Notes under the pieces: model-generated | Told to the model about the DNA's origin: nothing | Database searches by the model: none | What the model saw: the letters and a program-made list of their open reading frames with translations, nothing else | Source: Natronocalculus amylovorans | GTDB taxonomy: Archaea > Halobacteriota > Halobacteria > Halobacteriales > Haloferacaceae | Length of the DNA: 64,000 nucleotides | NCBI RefSeq assembly: GCF_023638035.1 | Contig: NZ_JAKRVX010000002.1 | Location: forward strand, 637,288 to 701,287 | Reading direction: 5' to 3' | Part shown: positions 61,935 through 64,000 of the stretch, one piece after another | Numbering within the stretch: position 1 is the stretch's first letter | How the letters are laid out: each line of letters starts with the position of its first letter | Program-made: the position numbers and the translations under genes

Positions 61935-62783
61935 TTAGTATCGTGACGGCAAGAACGCAACCATCACAAGAAGCAGTGCGATTGTCATACTTGTAATGAT
62001 AATATACCAGAAACCAGAGACACGATCCTGGTACGTATTCATTTCTCCAAGTTGTGCCTCGTATGATTCAAAGTCTTGTGTGAGAATGACTGTATCACTG
62101 CTTGTAAAGAAGGTCAAGAACTCTTGATCACCAAGTGTAATCTCATCTTCCTGTTCGAAGTCTTCCGAGAAGGTTTCTTCACCAGTCCACACAACAGTGA
62201 CGCTGGTTGTCTCAACTGTCTCTACAGTCACGGTGTTGTTTGCGTACTCAAATGAATCTCCCTCTGCATACTGTTCAGTCTGTGGTGCCGGGAAATATTC
62301 ATCTGCTGGAACAAGCGTTTCGCTTCCATCCTCGTCGGTTATGACGACAGATTCTGTTCCATCTTCATTCTCGACAGTCTCATTTCGTGCGTCTGGATCA
62401 TCCTCAAGGATTGCTTGTCGATCGATAGCTTCCTCAAGTGTAAAGCTGGTTGGTTCTTCCTCACTGTCAACAAGGACAATCCACTCACCGTCTAGGTACT
62501 CGATCGTGCTTTCGTTATCCCACGTTTCAGACTGCTCGGACTCTGGGTCAGTCCACTCGATCGTACCCGAATACTCTATAACACCATCTTCATCTTCCTC
62601 AGCAGAGAGGGCTGTTACTGTATACGTTACCCCATCGAGTTCGAACGTATCCTCTTCTGATAGTTCGTGCTCTGGATTCTCAAACGAGATCGTCGGCGCT
62701 TCGGCCGTCGCGATCAACGAGTATGATGCGACGCTAACCAAAAGAAAGAGCGCGACGGACACTGCTACAGCGCGTCGTTGCAT
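61935..62783 (-). CDS. Membrane protein with large acidic extracellular domain, unknown
   Basis: 282 residues from MQRRAVAVSVALFLLVSVAS, with N-terminal and C-terminal helices (about 4-24 and 252-275) and a 220-residue extracellular middle. The middle is highly acidic (for example EEDEDGVIEYSGTIEWTDPE) and beta-rich in pattern. No lipobox or sortase-like motif is visible. The shape resembles haloarchaeal surface proteins anchored by a C-terminal helix. Codon 7 of the frame (62783) is chosen as start. Confidence 0.68.
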   Translation of the reverse strand: MQRRAVAVSVALFLLVSVASYSLIATAEAPTISFENPEHELSEEDTFELDGVTYTVTALSAEEDEDGVIEYSGTIEWTDPESEQSETWDNESTIEYLDGEWIVLVDSEEEPTSFTLEEAIDRQAILEDDPDARNETVENEDGTESVVITDEDGSETLVPADEYFPAPQTEQYAEGDSFEYANNTVTVETVETTSVTVVWTGEETFSEDFEQEDEITLGDQEFLTFFTSSDTVILTQDFESYEAQLGEMNTYQDRVSGFWYIIITSMTIALLLVMVAFLPSRY

Positions 62784-62844
62784 GATTTTAGCATGGGCCA
62801 CCCGGGGTATAACGGTTACTAACCCGTCCGGAGAGTGGTATATA

Positions 62845-63687
62845 TTAGTGGCGCGTTTCTGTCGATTTATGTGTGTCTGTCACTAGCGCAGTAGCAGCAG
62901 GAAACTGTGTTGGTGTGAGTTCAGCATGTACATGAAGATACACCACGGTTTTTGTAATTGCGGTCACCGTTTTGCCAAACAAATAGCTCAATAAGATTGC
63001 ACCAACAATGCCCCAGACATAGACACCGCTTGGTAGGGTTACAACTGTTGTCAGTGCCGCGGTCAAAAGAACAATACTGGAGACGAGCCCAGTAGCAAAG
63101 AGTACGTGAACTAAGCTAATACCGAGCCCCACGCTTGTTACTTCACCCCAGGTATTACGAAATAGCGAGAGACTTCGTGCAAAAAGTTGACGTGTAGGCC
63201 TTTTTTCAAAGACAATGACTGGGAGTACAAAGAACGTCATCGCAATCCAGCCAAGCATAAACGCTGACCCCACAACACGCGTGAGTGCGGAGTCTGATTG
63301 CGTGAACCACCGAAGCACTAAGCCAACACTCGCTGCAATGGCTGCCCACAAAAATACCGGCGATCGTTTTTTCCACGCAGCCATAATGCTCTGACGGAGC
63401 GGTGGTACTTCTCCACGAAGCCGAGCAGCAGTTGCGTGCACCAGCGCTGCTGTAAAGAATGAAACGCTCGCTGCAACACTCAGATAGACAAAAAACAGTG
63501 CGACCCATCCGCGGACCCCACCAAACAGTGACGCAGTTGCCATTAAGAAAAATACAGTTACAGAAAGTGCGATCGAACTACTTGCAGCACAGAATGGGAA
63601 GATAAGTAAGCGAGGGTGTTGATGGAGCAGTTTGACACTCTCACTTGTTAATTTAAGCCCGGTATGAAATCTCGAGAATACACCCAT
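62845..63687 (-). CDS. DUF6159-like polytopic membrane protein
   Basis: 280 residues from MGVFSRFHTGLKLTSESVKL. Six hydrophobic segments are arranged as pairs, with the soluble RGEVPPLRQSIMAAWKKRSP between. The frame is open a further 49 codons upstream, but this part runs through the tRNA-Cys gene and is not protein. The family name DUF6159 is recalled. The function is unknown. Confidence 0.75.
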   Translation of the reverse strand: MGVFSRFHTGLKLTSESVKLLHQHPRLLIFPFCAASSSIALSVTVFFLMATASLFGGVRGWVALFFVYLSVAASVSFFTAALVHATAARLRGEVPPLRQSIMAAWKKRSPVFLWAAIAASVGLVLRWFTQSDSALTRVVGSAFMLGWIAMTFFVLPVIVFEKRPTRQLFARSLSLFRNTWGEVTSVGLGISLVHVLFATGLVSSIVLLTAALTTVVTLPSGVYVWGIVGAILLSYLFGKTVTAITKTVVYLHVHAELTPTQFPAATALVTDTHKSTETRH

Positions 63688-63765
63688 ACTATGTGAGATG
63701 CTGCTAGTAACAAAACGGTTACTTAAACGGAATAGATAATTCTCAGTAAATAAAAATATATAAAA

Positions 63766-63840
63766 GCTAAGGGCCGGATTTGAACCGGCGATATGCGGCT
63801 CTGCAGGCCGCCGCGTTCGGCCGGACTCTGCCACCTTAGC
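63766..63840 (-). tRNA. tRNA-Cys (GCA)
   Basis: 75 bases, read on the minus strand. The acceptor stem GCTAAGG pairs with CCTTAGC, and the T arm is GCCGGTTCAAATCCGGC. The anticodon stem GCGGC/GCCGC encloses the loop CTGCAGA, giving anticodon GCA. There is no intron and no encoded CCA. It follows the 5S rRNA end in the same direction, which is the usual last position of a haloarchaeal rRNA operon. Confidence 0.95.
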
Positions 63841-63909
63841 GCATCTGGAACTATTCCGGTGACGTTCTTAAGGCTAGCGGTCTCAGATGTCTCTCTTCGA
63901 ATGAAATGC

Positions 63910-63938
63910 AAAAAACCCCAAAGAGAGAAATCTCTCTT
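63910..63938 (-). terminator. Hairpin followed by T-run between 5S and tRNA-Cys
   Basis: On the minus strand, AAGAGAGA-TT-TCTCTCTT is a perfect hairpin (63921-63938), followed after TGGGG by TTTTTT (63915-63910). The layout resembles a terminator or a processing signal. Two direct copies of TCTCTCTTCGA (63890-63900 and 63931-63941) surround it. Whether transcription stops here or runs into tRNA-Cys is unknown. Confidence 0.45.
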
Positions 63939-63961
63939 CGAGGGCTGAAAGTGGTATGAAT

Positions 63962-64000
63962 GGAGGCGGCGGTGAACGACTCCCAGAGGGTCTCCCACTC
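63962..64000 (-). rRNA. rrf: 5S ribosomal RNA, 3' end only (cut by the window edge)
   Basis: The last 39 bases, read on the minus strand, give GAGTGGGAGACCCTCTGGGA followed by a segment ending CGCCGCCTCC. This matches the 3' part of haloarchaeal 5S rRNA, including the CTCTGGGA loop region and the closing stem. The rest of the gene lies beyond the window. Together with tRNA-Cys downstream it marks the tail of an rRNA operon. Confidence 0.82.

Noticed and set aside
63688..63834. 49-codon N-terminal extension of the DUF6159-like gene
   Set aside because: It runs through most of tRNA-Cys and its spacer. The protein itself begins well at 63687.
63723..63998. 91-codon frame across tRNA-Cys and the 5S end
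   Set aside because: It is an accidental open frame in RNA genes and their spacer, with no protein-like composition.

Overview
The window looks like chromosomal core DNA of a haloarchaeon (class Halobacteria). Supporting signs are strongly acidic proteins, archaeal information-processing genes (eIF2 gamma, Rpo7/Spt4, a Kae1-Bud32 fusion, S24e, S6e), twin-arginine lipoproteins, many small protein families known mainly from Halobacteria, and a 5S rRNA end followed by tRNA-Cys. G+C is roughly one half by eye, low for the class (often above 60 percent), so a Haloquadratum-like low-GC lineage is plausible but not proven. I see no insertion sequence, integrase, CRISPR array or prophage. The palindrome CGATCG is strikingly frequent throughout.

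Layout. 0.1-2.4 kb: a membrane protein, a short TrkA-type protein and a PIN-like protein. 2.5-13.4 kb: a long minus-strand information-processing block read as eIF2 gamma, PIN, Rpo7, Spt4, DPCK, S24e, Kae1-Bud32, a Tat lipoprotein, a 907-residue membrane protein, SDR, DUF5808 and the XTP pyrophosphatase, with one GNAT gene inserted on the plus strand. The S27ae gene expected beside S24e is absent. 13.5-17.7 kb: a secreted serpin, a run of small haloarchaeal genes and rimI. 17.8-24.8 kb: aconitase, a dUTPase-like gene overlapping a histidine kinase, a ZnuA-like lipoprotein, tRNA-Lys, an M20 peptidase and a decayed amino-acid permease. 24.8-28.4 kb: trkH, trkA and a ParB-like HTH gene.

28.4-34.4 kb: small haloarchaeal genes, a siroheme nitrite/sulfite reductase, an EamA transporter and a methyltransferase. 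34.5-41.4 kb: a beta-CASP nuclease, two overlapping MgtE half-transporters and a Zn/Cd-type P-ATPase. 41.4-44.8 kb: two divergent TrmB-type regulators, a small HTH protein, Tsr3 and an NTF2-like protein. 44.8-51.6 kb: SerRS, dihydroorotase, a lipoate-ligase-like protein, an M23-like protein, a Tat multicopper oxidase and a thioesterase. 51.7-57 kb: S6e, two small families, a DHH phosphoesterase, and a cluster of three universal stress proteins with a GNAT. 57-63.7 kb: M29 aminopeptidase, 6-phosphogluconate dehydrogenase, membrane-anchored ferredoxin, Nudix, KDG kinase and membrane proteins. The right edge is the tail of an rRNA operon (5S, then tRNA-Cys), minus strand.

Taken together the genes cover translation and transcription, K+/Mg2+/Zn2+ homeostasis, central carbon metabolism, electron transfer and cell-surface functions. 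The observations most worth checking are the CGATCG enrichment, the missing S27ae, the serpin with a Glu predicted at P1, the lipoprotein plus 907-residue membrane protein pair, the collapsed permease pseudogene, and shared TGACAAA/TTTGTCA motifs in two intergenic regions.
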